Below are positions 10,336 to 20,769 of a stretch of 64,000 nt of DNA, one piece after another. The notes under the pieces are model-generated. The model ran no database searches, was not told the DNA's origin, and saw only the letters and a list, made by a program, of their open reading frames with translations. The position numbers were made by a program, and so were the translations under genes. The stretch comes from Panulirus ornatus (lineage: Eukaryota > Arthropoda > Malacostraca > Decapoda > Palinuridae): positions 23,143,440 through 23,207,439 of the forward strand of contig NC_092270.1 of the NCBI RefSeq assembly GCF_036320965.1, in the 5' to 3' direction. Within the stretch, counting starts at the first letter, position 1. Each line of letters starts with the position of its first letter.

Positions 10336-10660
10336 GTAGTGTTATTCTTCAAACAAGACATGCAGTGAGCACCATGCTCTAACCCTGCTTGTATGGCAAA
10401 ATCTTGTCTTAAGTACTCCTAGGTATGTACACTCGTTTCATCTCCCATTCTAAGTCTTCTCCCTCATGCTTTTTCTTCCCAGTCTGCAGCATGTCTTCAT
10501 TCTTTCATCTTTTTATCCCCCACTCCCACCTCCTTTTCTTGTTTTAGTTCTTTCCATCTGCTTATGTCTTCCTTGTTTGCTGATTCATCCATACACACAT
10601 GTATATTTGCATTGTATGCCCACTCTGCACATACCTCCATATGTTTATCTCTAATGATGA
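10336..10660. other. Pyrimidine-rich unassigned sequence
   Basis: The + strand is C/T-rich from about 10430 to 10640. No exon or element is recognised. It ends at the 5' end of the old RTE copy. Confidence 0.35.
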
Positions 10661-11409
10661 AATATCCCTGGGGATAGGGAAGAGAGAATACTTCCCACGC
10701 ATTCCCCATGTGTCGTAGAAAGCGAATAAAGGGGATGGGAGTGGGGGGCTAGAAACCCTCCCCTCTTTGTATTTTAACTTTCTGAAAGGGGATACAGAAG
10801 GAGTCATGAGGGGAGTGCTCATCCTCCTCAGAGGCTCAGATTAGGGTGTCTAAATGTGTGTGGATATAACCAAGATGAGAAAAAAGGAGAGATTGGTAGA
10901 ATGTTTGAGAAAAGGAACCTGGATGTTTTGGCTTTGGGTGAAATGAAGCTCAAGGGTAAAGGGGAAGAGTGGTTCGGGAATGTCTTGGGAGTAAAGTCAG
11001 GGGTTGGTGAGAGGACATGAGCAAAGGAAGGAGTAGCACTACTCCTGAAACAGGAGTTGTGGGAGTATGTGATAGAGTGTAAGAAAGTAAACTCTAGATG
11101 GATATGGGTAAAACTGAAAGTGATCATTGGTACCTATGCACCTGGTCATGAGAAGAAAGATCATGAGAGGCAAGGGTTTTGGGAGCAGCTGAGTGAGTGT
11201 GTTAGCAGCTTTGATGCACGAGACTGGGTTATAGTGATGGATGATTTGAATGCAAAGGTGAATAATGTGGCAGTTGATGGAATGATTGGTGTATATCGGG
11301 TGTTCAGTGTTGTAAATGGAAATAGTGAAGAGCTTGTAGATTTGTGTGCTGAAAAAGGACTGGTGATTGGGATTACCTGTTTTGAAAAGAGAGATATACA
11401 TAAGTATAC
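10661..11409 (+). mobile_element. RTE-like LINE, old near full-length copy, 5' part
   Basis: It starts with the 5' UTR landmark ATCCCTGGGGATAGGG and a GGGGGCTAGAAACCCTCCCC block, then the APE endonuclease N-terminus: LDVLALGEMKLKGKG, GVGERT, IIGTYAPGHEKKDHERQGFW, DDLNAKVNNVAV, ELVDLCAEKGLVIG. It is interrupted at 11410-11415 by a young RTE copy and resumes at 13153. Without the insert the element is about 3.5 kb, the usual size for RTE. Confidence 0.85.
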
Positions 11410-12952
11410 GTATGTTAGGGAAAATGATTTGGTAAACAGAGAAGAGGTAGTGAAAGCTTTGCGGGAGATGAAAGCCGGCAAGGCAGCGGGTTTGGATGGT
11501 ATTGCAGTGGAATTTATTAAAAAAGGGGGTGACTGTATTGTTGACTGGTTGGTAAGGTTATTTAATGTATGTATGACTCATGGTGAGGTGCCTGAGGATT
11601 GTGCGTGCATAGTGCCATTGTACAAAGGCAAAGGGGATAAGAGTGAGTGCTCAAATTACAGAGGTATAAGTTTGTTGAGTATTCCTGGTAAATTATATGG
11701 GAGGGTACTGATTGAGAGGGTGAAGGCATGTACAGAGCATCAGATTGGGGAAGAGCAGTGTGGTTTCAGAAGTGGTAGAGGATGTGTGGATCAGGTGTTT
11801 GCTTTGAAGAATGTATGTGAGAAATACTTAGAAAAGCAAATGGATTTGTATGTAGCATTTATGGATCTGGAGAAGGCATATGATAGAGTTGATAGAGATG
11901 CTCTGTGGAAGGTATTAAGAATATATGGTGTGGGAGGAAAGTTGTTAGAAGCAGTGAAAAGTTTTTATCGAGGATGTAAGGCATGTGTACGTGTAGGAAG
12001 AGAGGAAAGTGATTGGTTCTCAGTGAATGTAGGTTTGCGGCAGGGGTGTGTGATGTCTCCATGGTTGTTTAATTTGTTTATGGATGGGGTTGTTAGGGAG
12101 GTGAATGCAAGAGTTTTGGAAAGAGGGGCAAGTATGAAGTCTGTTGGGGATGAGAGAGCTTGGGAAGTGAGTCAGTTGTTGTTTGCTGATGATACAGCGC
12201 TGGTGGCTGATTCATGTGAGAAACTGCAGAAGCTGGTGACTGAGTTTGGAAAAGTGTGTGGAAGAAGAAAGTTAAGAGTAAATGTGAATAAGAGCAAGGT
12301 TATTAGGTACAGTAGGGTTGAGGGTCAAGTCAATTGGGAGGTGAGTTTGAATGGAGAAAAACTGGAGGAAGTGAAGTGTTTTAGATATCTGGGAGTGGAT
12401 CTGGCAGCGGATGGAACCATGGAAGCGGAAGTGGATCATAGGGTGGGGGAGGGGGCGAAAATCCTGGGGGCCTTGAAGAATGTGTGGAAGTCGAGAACAT
12501 TATCTCGGAAAGCAAAAATGGGTATGTTTGAAGGAATAGTGGTTCCAACAATGTTGTATGGTTGCAAGGCGTGGGCTATGGATAGAGTTGTGCGCAGGAG
12601 GATGGATGTGCTGGAAATGAGATGTTTGAGGACAATGTGTGGTGTGAGGTGGTTTGATCGAGTGAGTAACGTAAGGGTAAGAGAGATGTGTGGAAATAAA
12701 AAGAGCGTGGTTGAGAGAGCAGAAGAGGGTGTTTTGAAGTGGTTTGGGCACATGGAGAGGATGAGTGAGGAAAGATTGACCAAGAGGATATATGTGTCGG
12801 AGGTGGAGGGAACAAGGAGAAGTGGGAGACCAAATTGGAGGTGGAAAGATGGAGTGAAAAAGATTTTGTGTGATCGGGGCCTGAACATGCCGGAGGGTGA
12901 AAGGAGGGCAAGGAATAGAGTGAATTGGAGCGATGTGGTATACCGGGGTTGA
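11057..12952 (+). CDS. Chimeric endonuclease-RT frame made by a nested insertion
   Basis: A 631-codon open frame that looks like an EN-RT polyprotein but is two elements. Residues 1 to about 119 (WVKLKVIIGTYAPG through EKRDIHKYTYV) come from the old RTE copy. From RENDLVNREEVV onward it is the young RT. The join at 11416 follows GTATGT, which is repeated at 13147 as the target-site duplication; the rest of the old endonuclease (LDYVL, MSDHYLVEAK) lies beyond 13153. The RT part has a 9-base in-frame deletion (PEDCACIV instead of PEDWRNACIV) and otherwise intact motifs A, B and C. It should not be annotated as a functional EN-RT gene. Confidence 0.85.
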   Translation: MWEYVIECKKVNSRWIWVKLKVIIGTYAPGHEKKDHERQGFWEQLSECVSSFDARDWVIVMDDLNAKVNNVAVDGMIGVYRVFSVVNGNSEELVDLCAEKGLVIGITCFEKRDIHKYTYVRENDLVNREEVVKALREMKAGKAAGLDGIAVEFIKKGGDCIVDWLVRLFNVCMTHGEVPEDCACIVPLYKGKGDKSECSNYRGISLLSIPGKLYGRVLIERVKACTEHQIGEEQCGFRSGRGCVDQVFALKNVCEKYLEKQMDLYVAFMDLEKAYDRVDRDALWKVLRIYGVGGKLLEAVKSFYRGCKACVRVGREESDWFSVNVGLRQGCVMSPWLFNLFMDGVVREVNARVLERGASMKSVGDERAWEVSQLLFADDTALVADSCEKLQKLVTEFGKVCGRRKLRVNVNKSKVIRYSRVEGQVNWEVSLNGEKLEEVKCFRYLGVDLAADGTMEAEVDHRVGEGAKILGALKNVWKSRTLSRKAKMGMFEGIVVPTMLYGCKAWAMDRVVRRRMDVLEMRCLRTMCGVRWFDRVSNVRVREMCGNKKSVVERAEEGVLKWFGHMERMSEERLTKRIYVSEVEGTRRSGRPNWRWKDGVKKILCDRGLNMPEGERRARNRVNWSDVVYRG

Positions 12953-13146
12953 CGTGCTGTCAGTGGATTGAAGCAGGGCATGTGAAGCGTCTGGGGTAAA
13001 CCATGGAAAGTTGTGTAGGTATGTATATTTGCGTGTGTGGACGTATGTATATACATGTCTATGGGGGGGGGGTTGGGCCATTTCTTTCGTCTGTTTCCTC
13101 GCAAACGCGGGAGACAGCGACAAAGTATAATAATAAAAAAAAAAAA
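11416..13146 (+). mobile_element. RTE-like LINE, young copy nested in the old RTE
   Basis: It is flanked by the 6-bp direct repeat GTATGT (11410-11415 and 13147-13152). It starts TAGGGAAAATGATTTGG, within a few bases of the 5' end of the young copy at 6218. It has the short-form 3' UTR; the terminal hairpin region has lost the TTGCGCTAC segment. It ends in an A-rich tract. Confidence 0.92.
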
Positions 13147-13152
13147 GTATGT

Positions 13153-15950
13153 AAGTAGGAGAGATGGCCAGAGAGCATTATTGGATTATGTGTTAATTTA
13201 TAGGCATGTGAAAGAGAGACTTTTGGATGTTAATGTGCTGACAGGGGCAATTGGAGGGATGTCTGATCATTATCTTGTGGAGGCGAAGTTAAAGATTTGT
13301 AGAAGTTTTCAGAAATGGAGAGAGAATGTTGGGGTGAAGAGAGTGGTGAGAGTAAGTGAGCTTGGAAAGGAGACTTGTGTGAGGAAGTACCAGGATAGAT
13401 TGAGTGCAGAATGGAAAAAGGTGAGAGCAAATGAGGTAAGAGGAGTGAGGGAGGAATGGAATGTATTTAAGGAAGCAGTGAAGCTTGCACAAAAGATGCC
13501 TGTGACATGAGAAAGGTGGGAGGTGGGAAGATTAGAAAGGGTAGTGAGTGGTGGGCTGAAGAGGTAATATTGTTAATGAAAGAGAAGAGAGGGGGCATTT
13601 GGACGATTTTTGCAGGGAATTAGTGCAAATGACTGGGAGATGTATAAAAAAAAAGAGACATGAGGTCAAGAAAAAGGTGCAGGAGGTGAAAAAGAGGGTA
13701 AATGAGAGTTAGGATGGGAGAGTATCATTAAATTTTAGGGAGAAAAAAAGATGTTTTTGAAGGAGGTAAATAAAGTGCTAAGACAAGAGAATAAATGGGA
13801 ACATCAGTGAAGGGGCTAATGGGGAGGAAATAACAAGAAGTGAAGTGAGAAGGAGATGGAGTGAGTGTTTTGAAGGTTTGTTGAATGTGTTTGATGATAG
13901 AGTGGCAGATGTAGGATGTTTTGGTCGAGGTGGTGTGCAAAGTGAGAGAGTCAGGGAGAATGGTTTGGTAAACAGAGAAGAGGTAGTGAAAGCTTTGTGG
14001 AAGATGAAAGCCGGCAAGGTGGCAGGTGTGGATGGTATTGCAGTGGAATTTATCAAAAAAGGGGGTGACTGTCGTTGACCGGTTGGTGAGGATATTCAGT
14101 GTATGTATGGTTCATGGTGAAGTGCCTGAGGATTGGCAGAATGCATGCATAGTGCCATTGTACAAAGCCAAAGGGGATAAGGGTGAGTGTTCAAATTATA
14201 GAGGTATAAGTTTGTTGTGTATTCTCGGGAAATTATATGGGTGGGTATTGATTGAGAGGATGAAGGCATTTACAGAGCATCAGATTGGGGAAGAGTAGTG
14301 TGGTTTCAGAAGTGGTAGATGTGTGGATCAGGTGTTTGCTTTGAAAAATGCATGTGAGAAATACTTAGAAAAACAAATGGATTTGTATGTAGCATTTATG
14401 GATCTGGAGAAGGCATATGATGGAGTGGATAGAGATGCTATGTGGAAGATATTAAGAATAAATGGTGTGGAATGTAAGTTGCTAGAAGCAGTGAAAAGTT
14501 TTTATCGAGGATGTAAGGCATGTGTACGAGTAGGAAGAGAGGAAAGTGATTGATTCTCAGTGATTGTCGGTTTGTCGGCAGGGGTGTGTGATGTCTCCAT
14601 GGTTGTTTAATTTGTTTATGGATGGGGTTGTTAGGGAGGTGAATGCAAGAGTTGTGGAGAGAGGGGCAAGTATGCAGTCTGTTGTGGATGAGAGGGCTTG
14701 GGAAGTGAGTCATTTGTTGTTCACTGATGATTCGGCGCTGGTGGCTGATTTGTGTGAGAAACTGCAGAAGCTGGTGACTGAGTTTGGTAAAGTGTGTGAA
14801 AGAAGAAAGCTGAGAGTATATGTGAATAAGAGCAAGGTTCTTAGGTACAGTTGGGTTGAGGTTAAATCAATTGGGAAGTAAGTTTGAATGGAGAACAACT
14901 GGAGGAAGTGAAGTGTTTTAGATATCTGGGAGTGGATTTGGCAGTGGATGGAAACATGGAAGTGTAAGTGAGTCACAGGGTGGGGAAGGGGGCGAAAGTT
15001 CTGGAAGCGTTGAAAAATTTGTGGAAGGTGAGAGCATTATCTCGGAAAGCAAAAATGGGTATGCGTGAAGGAATAATTGTTCCAACAATGTTATATGGTT
15101 GTGAGGTGTTGGCTTTAGATAGTGCTGTGCGGAGTAGGGTGGATGTTTTAGAAATGTTTGAGGAATATGTGGTGTGAGGTGGTTTGATCGAGTAAGTAAT
15201 GAAAGGGTAAGAGAGATGTGTGGTAATAAAAAGAGTATGGTTGAGAGAGCAGAAGAGGGTGTATTGCAATGGTTTGGTTACTTGAGAGAATGAGTAAGGA
15301 ATGATTGACAAAGAGGATATATGTGTCAGAGGGATTGACAAAGAGGATATATGTGTCAGAGGTGGAGGGAATGAGGAGAAGTGGGAGATCGAATTGGAGG
15401 TGGAAAGATGGAGTGAAAAAGATTTTGAGTGACCGGGGCCTGAACATGCAGGACGGTGAAGGGCATGCAAGGAATAGAGTGAATTGGAACGATGTTGTAT
15501 CCCAGGGTCGACATGCTGTCAGTGGATTGAACCAAGGCATGTGAAGTGTCTGGGGAAAGTTTTGTGGGGCCTGGATGTGGAAAGGGAGTTGTGGTTTCGG
15601 TGTGTTATACATGACAGCTAGAGACTGAGTGTGAACTGATGTGTTGTTCGTTGTCTTTTCCTAGTGCTACTTCGAGTGCATGTGGAGGAAGGGGGTTGTC
15701 ATTTCATGTGTGGTGGGGTGGCGATGGGAATGAATAAAGGCAGCGAGTATGAATTATGTACATGTGTATATATGTCTATGTCTCTGTATGTATGTATGTG
15801 TATATGTTGAAATGTATAGGTATGTATATGTGCATGTTTGGGCGTGCATGTATATATATGTGTATGTGGGTGGGTTGGGCCTTTCTTTCGTCTGTTTCCT
15901 AGCGCTACCTCACTAACGCAGGAGACAGTGACAAAGTATAATAACTAAAT
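13153..15950 (+). mobile_element. RTE-like LINE, old near full-length copy, 3' part
   Basis: It continues the endonuclease (RRDGQRALLDYVL, GMSDHYLVEAKLKICRSF, VVRVSELGKETCVRKYQ), linker, and RT with frameshifts and stops. RT pieces include VDGIAVEFIKKGG at 14030, FMDLEKAYDGVD at 14397, GCVMSPWLFNLFMDG at 14583 and a mutated LLFTDDSALVAD at 14717. A 30-bp in-frame duplication lies at 15303-15362. The long-form 3' UTR ends with CACTAACGCAGGAGACAGTGAC and an A/T tail, about 45 bp before the exon B acceptor. Confidence 0.88.
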
Positions 15951-15992
15951 AAATAATAAATATAATATCCAGTAATCTTTTTCTTTCTTTAG

Positions 15993-16410
15993 GCCCGGTG
16001 AAACCCTCATCAGTTGGAGTACAGAGACCATAGAAGCATGGTTAGGTGCCCAAGGATTGAGTCAGTATTGCTCAGCTGTTCGTTCATGGTCATCATCTGG
16101 TCATCACCTATCTCGAGCTACACCACAGCAACTAGAGCGAGAATTAGGCATTCGTCATCCACTGCATCGAAAAAAATTACAGTTGGGGATTGCAGAAAGA
16201 TTATCTGGGGACCAAAACACTCCACTTAGTCGACTGGATTATTCTTGGGTATTGCGCTGGTTGGATGATGTGGGTTTACCACAGTATAAAGATGCCTTTA
16301 GTGAAGCTCGTATTGATGGAAGAGTTCTCAACTGTTTGACGTATGATGACTTATCTTTCCTACGTCTCACAAATCTTTTACATGTTACCTCTCTCAAACG
16401 AGGTATTCAG
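15993..16410 (+). CDS. Liprin-beta: Liprin-beta, exon B (SAM1 and most of SAM2)
   Basis: The acceptor is TTTCTTTCTTTAG ending at 15992 and the donor GTTAGT is at 16411. The one-base phase completes the Glu codon from exon A, then 139 codons follow and the exon ends in phase 0 after CAG. SAM1 spans roughly residues 5-65 of the exon (WSTETIEAWLGAQGLSQY through LHRKKLQLGIAERL). SAM2 starts near residue 75 (LDYSWVLRWLDDVGLPQYKD) and runs on to SLKRGIQ, continuing into exon C. HRKKLQL and WVxRWLDDxGLPQYK are hallmarks of liprin-beta. SAM domains mediate contact with liprin-alpha and self-association. The upstream intron ends with the tail of an RTE element only about 45 bp away. Confidence 0.97.
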
Positions 16411-16927
16411 GTTAGTATGCAACTCTACATCAGATACAAGGGGAGGTATCTTGACCCAAAATAAACATTTTGTAACAATTGTGGCATTACTGCACTAACA
16501 TGTGACATGGCAAACAAATGTGTAAGAATGACTGTAATGTTAAGGAATATCATAGTGTTAAGGACTAATGCTCTCATAGTAGCTTTACCATGTAACTTGA
16601 TATAGTTAAGCTATAGTTGATTAATCAGTAAAATGAAGTCTTGAAGTTACTAATAAGCTGTAGGGTAGGATCTTACCATACTTGATGGAATGTTAGTATA
16701 ATATTCATTTGGTTAATGAAGTATTGAATTGATTTATTTACCTGTCAGTGTTTTTGATGGTCTTTCTCTGTCTGCCTATATGTCTATCTATCCATCTGTT
16801 TGTCTATCTGTCTGTCTACCTGTCTTTGACTTTATTTACAATTCCATGAGAAATGTGAGGTACATACAGCTTTGAAGTTAATTTATAAACATCACTCCAA
16901 TTCCGATGTATGATAACCCTTATGGTA
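16411..16927. other. Unassigned intronic sequence with short TCTG/TCTA tract
   Basis: AT-rich. An imperfect tetranucleotide tract of TGTC/TATC units lies at about 16775-16832. Nothing else is recognised. Confidence 0.45.
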
Positions 16928-17330
16928 ATTTTTTTTTTTTTTTTTTTTTTCATACTATTCGCCATTTCCCGCGATAGCGAGGTAGCGTTAAGAACAGAGG
17001 CCTGGGCCTTTGAGAGAATATCCTCACCTGGCCCTCTTCTCTGTTCCTTCTTTTGGAAAATATTCTATTTGGTAATATTCTATTTTATTTATTTTATTAT
17101 TATCCCTGGGGATAGGGGAGAAAGAGTACTTCCCACGTGTTCCCTGTGTGTCATAGAATGCAACAAAGGGGAGGGAGTGGGGAGCTGGAAATCCTCCCCT
17201 CTTCTTTTTAATTTTCCAAAAGAAGGAACAGAAAAGGAGGCCAAGTGAGGATTTCCCCTCAAAAGATCAGTCCTCCGTTCTTAACACTACCTCGCTAACA
17301 CGGGAAATGGCGTATATTATGAAAAAAATG
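16928..17330. mobile_element. Small non-autonomous element, fold-back pair
   Basis: A minus-oriented half copy (poly(T), then CATACTATTCGCCATTTCCC to CTTTTGGAAAA, 16928-17062) is followed by a plus-oriented full copy (ATCCCTGGGGATAGGGG at 17102, tail CTCGCTAACACGGGAAATGGCG to about 17330). The plus copy starts with the RTE 5' UTR sequence and ends with a tail related to the RTE 3' end. The two halves are inverted repeats separated by about 40 bp of AT-rich sequence. Confidence 0.75.
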
Positions 17331-17332
17331 TA

Positions 17333-19277
17333 ATTATTATACTTAACCACCGTCTCCTACATTAGTGAGGTAGTGCATGGAAACAGACAAAGAATAGCCC
17401 AACCCATCTACATACACATGTATATACATAAACACCCACACACTCACATATACATACATTTATATTTCATTGTATGCATACATATACATACATAGACATA
17501 TACATATTTACACATGTACATATCCATACTTGCTGCCTTCATCCATTCCCGCCAACACTTCTCAACAAATGAAATAGTATTCCCCCCTCCAGCAAGGCAG
17601 CACCTGGAACAGACCAGAAAAGACCACTCGTTCACACTCCAGTCTCTAGCTGTCATGTGTAGTGCACCAAAACCACAGCTCCTTTCCACATGCAGGCCCC
17701 ACAAAACTTTTCATGGTTTACCCCAGACATTTCACATGCCCTGGTTCAATCCATTTACAACAAATCGACCCCAGCATACCACATTGTTCCTATTCACTCT
17801 ATTCCTTGCACGCCTTTAACCCTCCTGTATGTTTAGGCTCTGATCACTCAAAATCTTTTTCACTCCATCCTTCACCTCCAATTTGGTATCCCACTTCTCG
17901 CTCCGTCCACCTCTGACACATATATCCTCTTTGTCAATCTTACCTCACTCATTCTCTCCACGTGACCAAACCATTTCATAACCACACATCTCTCTTACCC
18001 TTTCATTACTTACTTGATCAAACCACTTCACACCACATATTGTCCTCAAACATCTCATTTCCAATACATCCACCCTCCTCCGCACAACCCTATTTATAGC
18101 CCATGCCTCACAACCATATAACATTGTTGGAATCACCATTCCCTCAACATACCCATTTTTGCTCTGAGATAACGTTCTCACCTTCCACACATTCTTCAGC
18201 ACTCCCAGAACTTTCATCCCCTCCTCACCCTGTGACTCACTTCCACTTCCATGGTTCCACCTGCTGCCAAATCCACTCCCAGATGTCTAAAACACTTCAC
18301 TTCCTCCAGTTTTTCCCCATTCAAACTTACCTCCCAATTGACTTGTCCCTTGACCTTACTGTACCTAATAAACTTGCTCTTATTCACATTTACTATCAGC
18401 TTTCTTCTTTCACACGCTTTACCAAACTCACTCACCAGCCTCTGCAGTTTCTCACCTGAATCAGCCACCAGCGCTGTATCATCAGTGAAAAACAACTGAC
18501 TCACTTCCCAAGCTCTCTCATCCACAACAGACTGCATACTTGCCCATCTATCCAAAACTCTTGCATTCACCTCCCTAACAACCCCATCCATAAATGAATT
18601 AGACAACCATGGAGACATCATGCACCCCTACCGCAAACCGACATTCATTGAGAACCAACCACTTTCCTATCTTCTTTCTCGTACACACGCCTCACATCTT
18701 CGATAAAAACTTTTTACTGCTTCTAACAACTTGCCTCCCACACCATATATTCTTAATACCTTCCACAGAGCCTCTCTATCAACTCTGTCATATGCCTTCT
18801 CCAGATCCATAAATGCTACATACAAATCCATTTGCTTTTCCAAGTATTTCTCACATACACTCTTTAAAGCAAACACCTGATCCACACATCCTCTACCACT
18901 TCTGAAACCACACTGCTCTTCCCCAATCTGATGCTCTGTACATGCCTTCACCCTCTCAGTCAATACCCTCCCATATGATTTCCCAAGAATACTCAACAAA
19001 CTTATACCTATGTAATTTGAGCACTCACTTTTATCCCCTTTGCCTTTGTACAATGGCACTATGCAAGCATTCCACCAATCCTCAGGCACCTCACCATGAG
19101 TCATACATACATTGAATAATCTTACCAACCAGTCAACAATACAGTAACCCCCCTTTTTTAATAAACTCCACTGCAATACCATCCAAACCCGTTGCCTTGC
19201 TAGCTTTCATCTTCCGCAAATCTTTTACTATCTCTTCTCTGTTTATCAAATCATTCTCCCTAACCCTCTTACTTTGC
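17333..19277 (-). mobile_element. RTE-like LINE, old copy, RT to tail
   Basis: Minus-strand copy with the long-form 3' UTR at the low-coordinate side. RT pieces lie in separate frames: 17945-18217 (LKNVWKVRTLS, MLYGCEAWAI), 18214-18621 (MMSPWLSNSFMDG, LFFTDDTALVADSGE) and 18667-19182 (VPEDWWNACIVPLYKGKG, GFRSGRG, AFMDLEKAYDRVD). The frame breaks between these show it is dead. It is 5'-truncated at the linker. Confidence 0.85.
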
Positions 19278-19561
19278 TAGAGACTAAGTGTTGTCTTTCC
19301 TTAGCGCTACCTTGTTCGCATGCGGGGGGAGGGGGTTGTCATTTCACGTGTGACGGGGTGGTGATAGGAATGAATAAAGGCAGCAAGTATGAATTATGTA
19401 CATGTGTATATATGTATATTTCTGTGTGTGTATATATATATGTATACGTTGAGATGTGTAGGTATGTATATGTGTGTGTGTGGATGTGTATGTATGTACA
19501 TGTGTATGTGGGTGGGTTGGGTCATTCTTTCATCTGTTTCCTTGCGGTACCTCGCTAACGC
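19278..19561 (+). mobile_element. RTE long-form 3' UTR fragment
   Basis: Only the distal 3' UTR is present, from AGACTAAGTGTTGTCTTTCC to CTCGCTAACG. It contains the internal CTACC..GCATGCGGGG hairpin-like module, the TATATATGTATACG repeat-rich middle and the start of the terminal module. It stops inside that module, where minus-strand RT sequence begins (shared CGCTG at the join). Confidence 0.75.
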
Positions 19562-20008
19562 TGTATCACCAGCGAACAACTGACTCACTTCCCAAGCTCT
19601 CTCATCCACAACAGACTGCTTACTTGCCCCTCTTTCCAAAACTCTTGCATTCACCTCCATAACAACACCATCCATAAACAAATTAAACAACCATGGAGAC
19701 ATCACGCACCCCTGCCGCAAACCAACATTCACTGAGAACCAATCACTTTCCTCTCTTTCTACACGTACACATGCCTTACATCCTCAATAAAAACTTTTCA
19801 CTGCTTCTAACAACTTGCCTCCCACACCATATATTCTTAATATCTTCCACAGAGCATCTCTATCAACTCTATCATATGCCTTCTCTAGATCCATAAATGC
19901 TACAGACAAATCCACTTGCTTTTCTAAATATTTCTCACATACATTTTCCAAAGCAAACACCTGATCCACACATCCTCTACCACTTCTGAAACCACACTGC
20001 TCTTCCCC
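19558..20008 (-). mobile_element. RTE RT fragment, minus strand, start of zig-zag
   Basis: Codes on the minus strand for FALENVCEKYLEKQVDL, FMDLEKAYDRVDRDALWKI and GCVMSPWLFNLFMDG. It ends at 20008 in the middle of the EEQCGFRSG block, where the same block restarts on the opposite strand. Confidence 0.8.
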
Positions 20009-20127
20009 AAAGGCAGTGTGGTTTCAGAAGTGGTACAGGATCTGTGGATCAGGTGTTTGCTTTGAAAAAATGTATGTGAGAAATATTTAGAAAGGCAAGT
20101 GGATTTGTCTGTAGCATTTATGGATAC
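20009..20127 (+). mobile_element. RTE RT fragment, plus-strand middle arm of zig-zag
   Basis: It runs from GGCAGTGTGGTTTCAGAAG to the LSVAFMDT block. It is the reverse complement of the flanking minus segment up to 20008 and, again, of the one after 20127. Confidence 0.8.
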
Positions 20128-20687
20128 AGACAAATCCACTTGCTTTTCTAAATATTTCTCATACATTTTTCAAAGCAAACATCTGATCCACACATTCTCT
20201 ACCACTTCTGAAACCACACTGCTCTTCCCACCCACCCACATACACATGTTTATACATACACATCAACACACGCACATATACATACCTATAGATCTCATCG
20301 TTAGTATTTATTATATATTATTTATTTTATATTGCTTTGTCGCTGTCTCCCGCATTTGCGAGGTAGCGCAAGGAAACAGACGAAAGAATGTCCAAACCCA
20401 CCCACATACACATGTATATACATACACGTCCACACACGCAAATGTACATACCCATACATCTCAAAGTATACATGTATAAACACACAGACATATACATATA
20501 TACACATGTACATAGTTCAGACTGTCTGCCCTTATTCATTCCCGTCACCAACCCGCCACACATGAAATGAAAACCCCCTCCCCCACATGTGCGCTAGGTA
20601 GCACTAGGAAAAGACAACAAAGGCCACATTTGTTCACACTCAGTCTCTAGCTGTCATGTATAATGCACCGAAACCACAGCTCCCTTT

Positions 20688-20691
<4 letters not shown>
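20128..20691 (-). mobile_element. RTE fragments, minus-strand third arm and 3' UTR pieces
   Basis: 20128-20228 repeats the KQVDLS to QCGFRSG block on the minus strand. 20229-20300 is a piece of long-form 3' UTR. 20331-20691 is a second long-form 3' UTR with its terminal tail (GCTTTGTCGCTGTCTCCC) and stops at the CTTTCCACA block, running into a CA/TA microsatellite. Confidence 0.75.

Positions 20692-20767
<76 letters not shown>
20692..20767. repeat. (CA)n(TA)n microsatellite
   Basis: A run of CA repeats passing directly into TA repeats, then TGTATATATGG. It joins a truncated minus 3' UTR to the start of a young plus RTE copy. Confidence 0.95.

Positions 20768-20769
<2 letters not shown>

Noticed and set aside
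11057..12952. Intact autonomous EN-RT polyprotein
   Set aside because: The frame crosses a nested-insertion boundary with a GTATGT duplication; the EN and RT belong to different copies and half of the EN is elsewhere.
19300..19560. Coding frames of alternating Tyr/Val/Cys/Met residues in TGTATG-rich sequence
   Set aside because: They are translations of the repeat-rich RTE 3' UTR and recur at every long-form tail.
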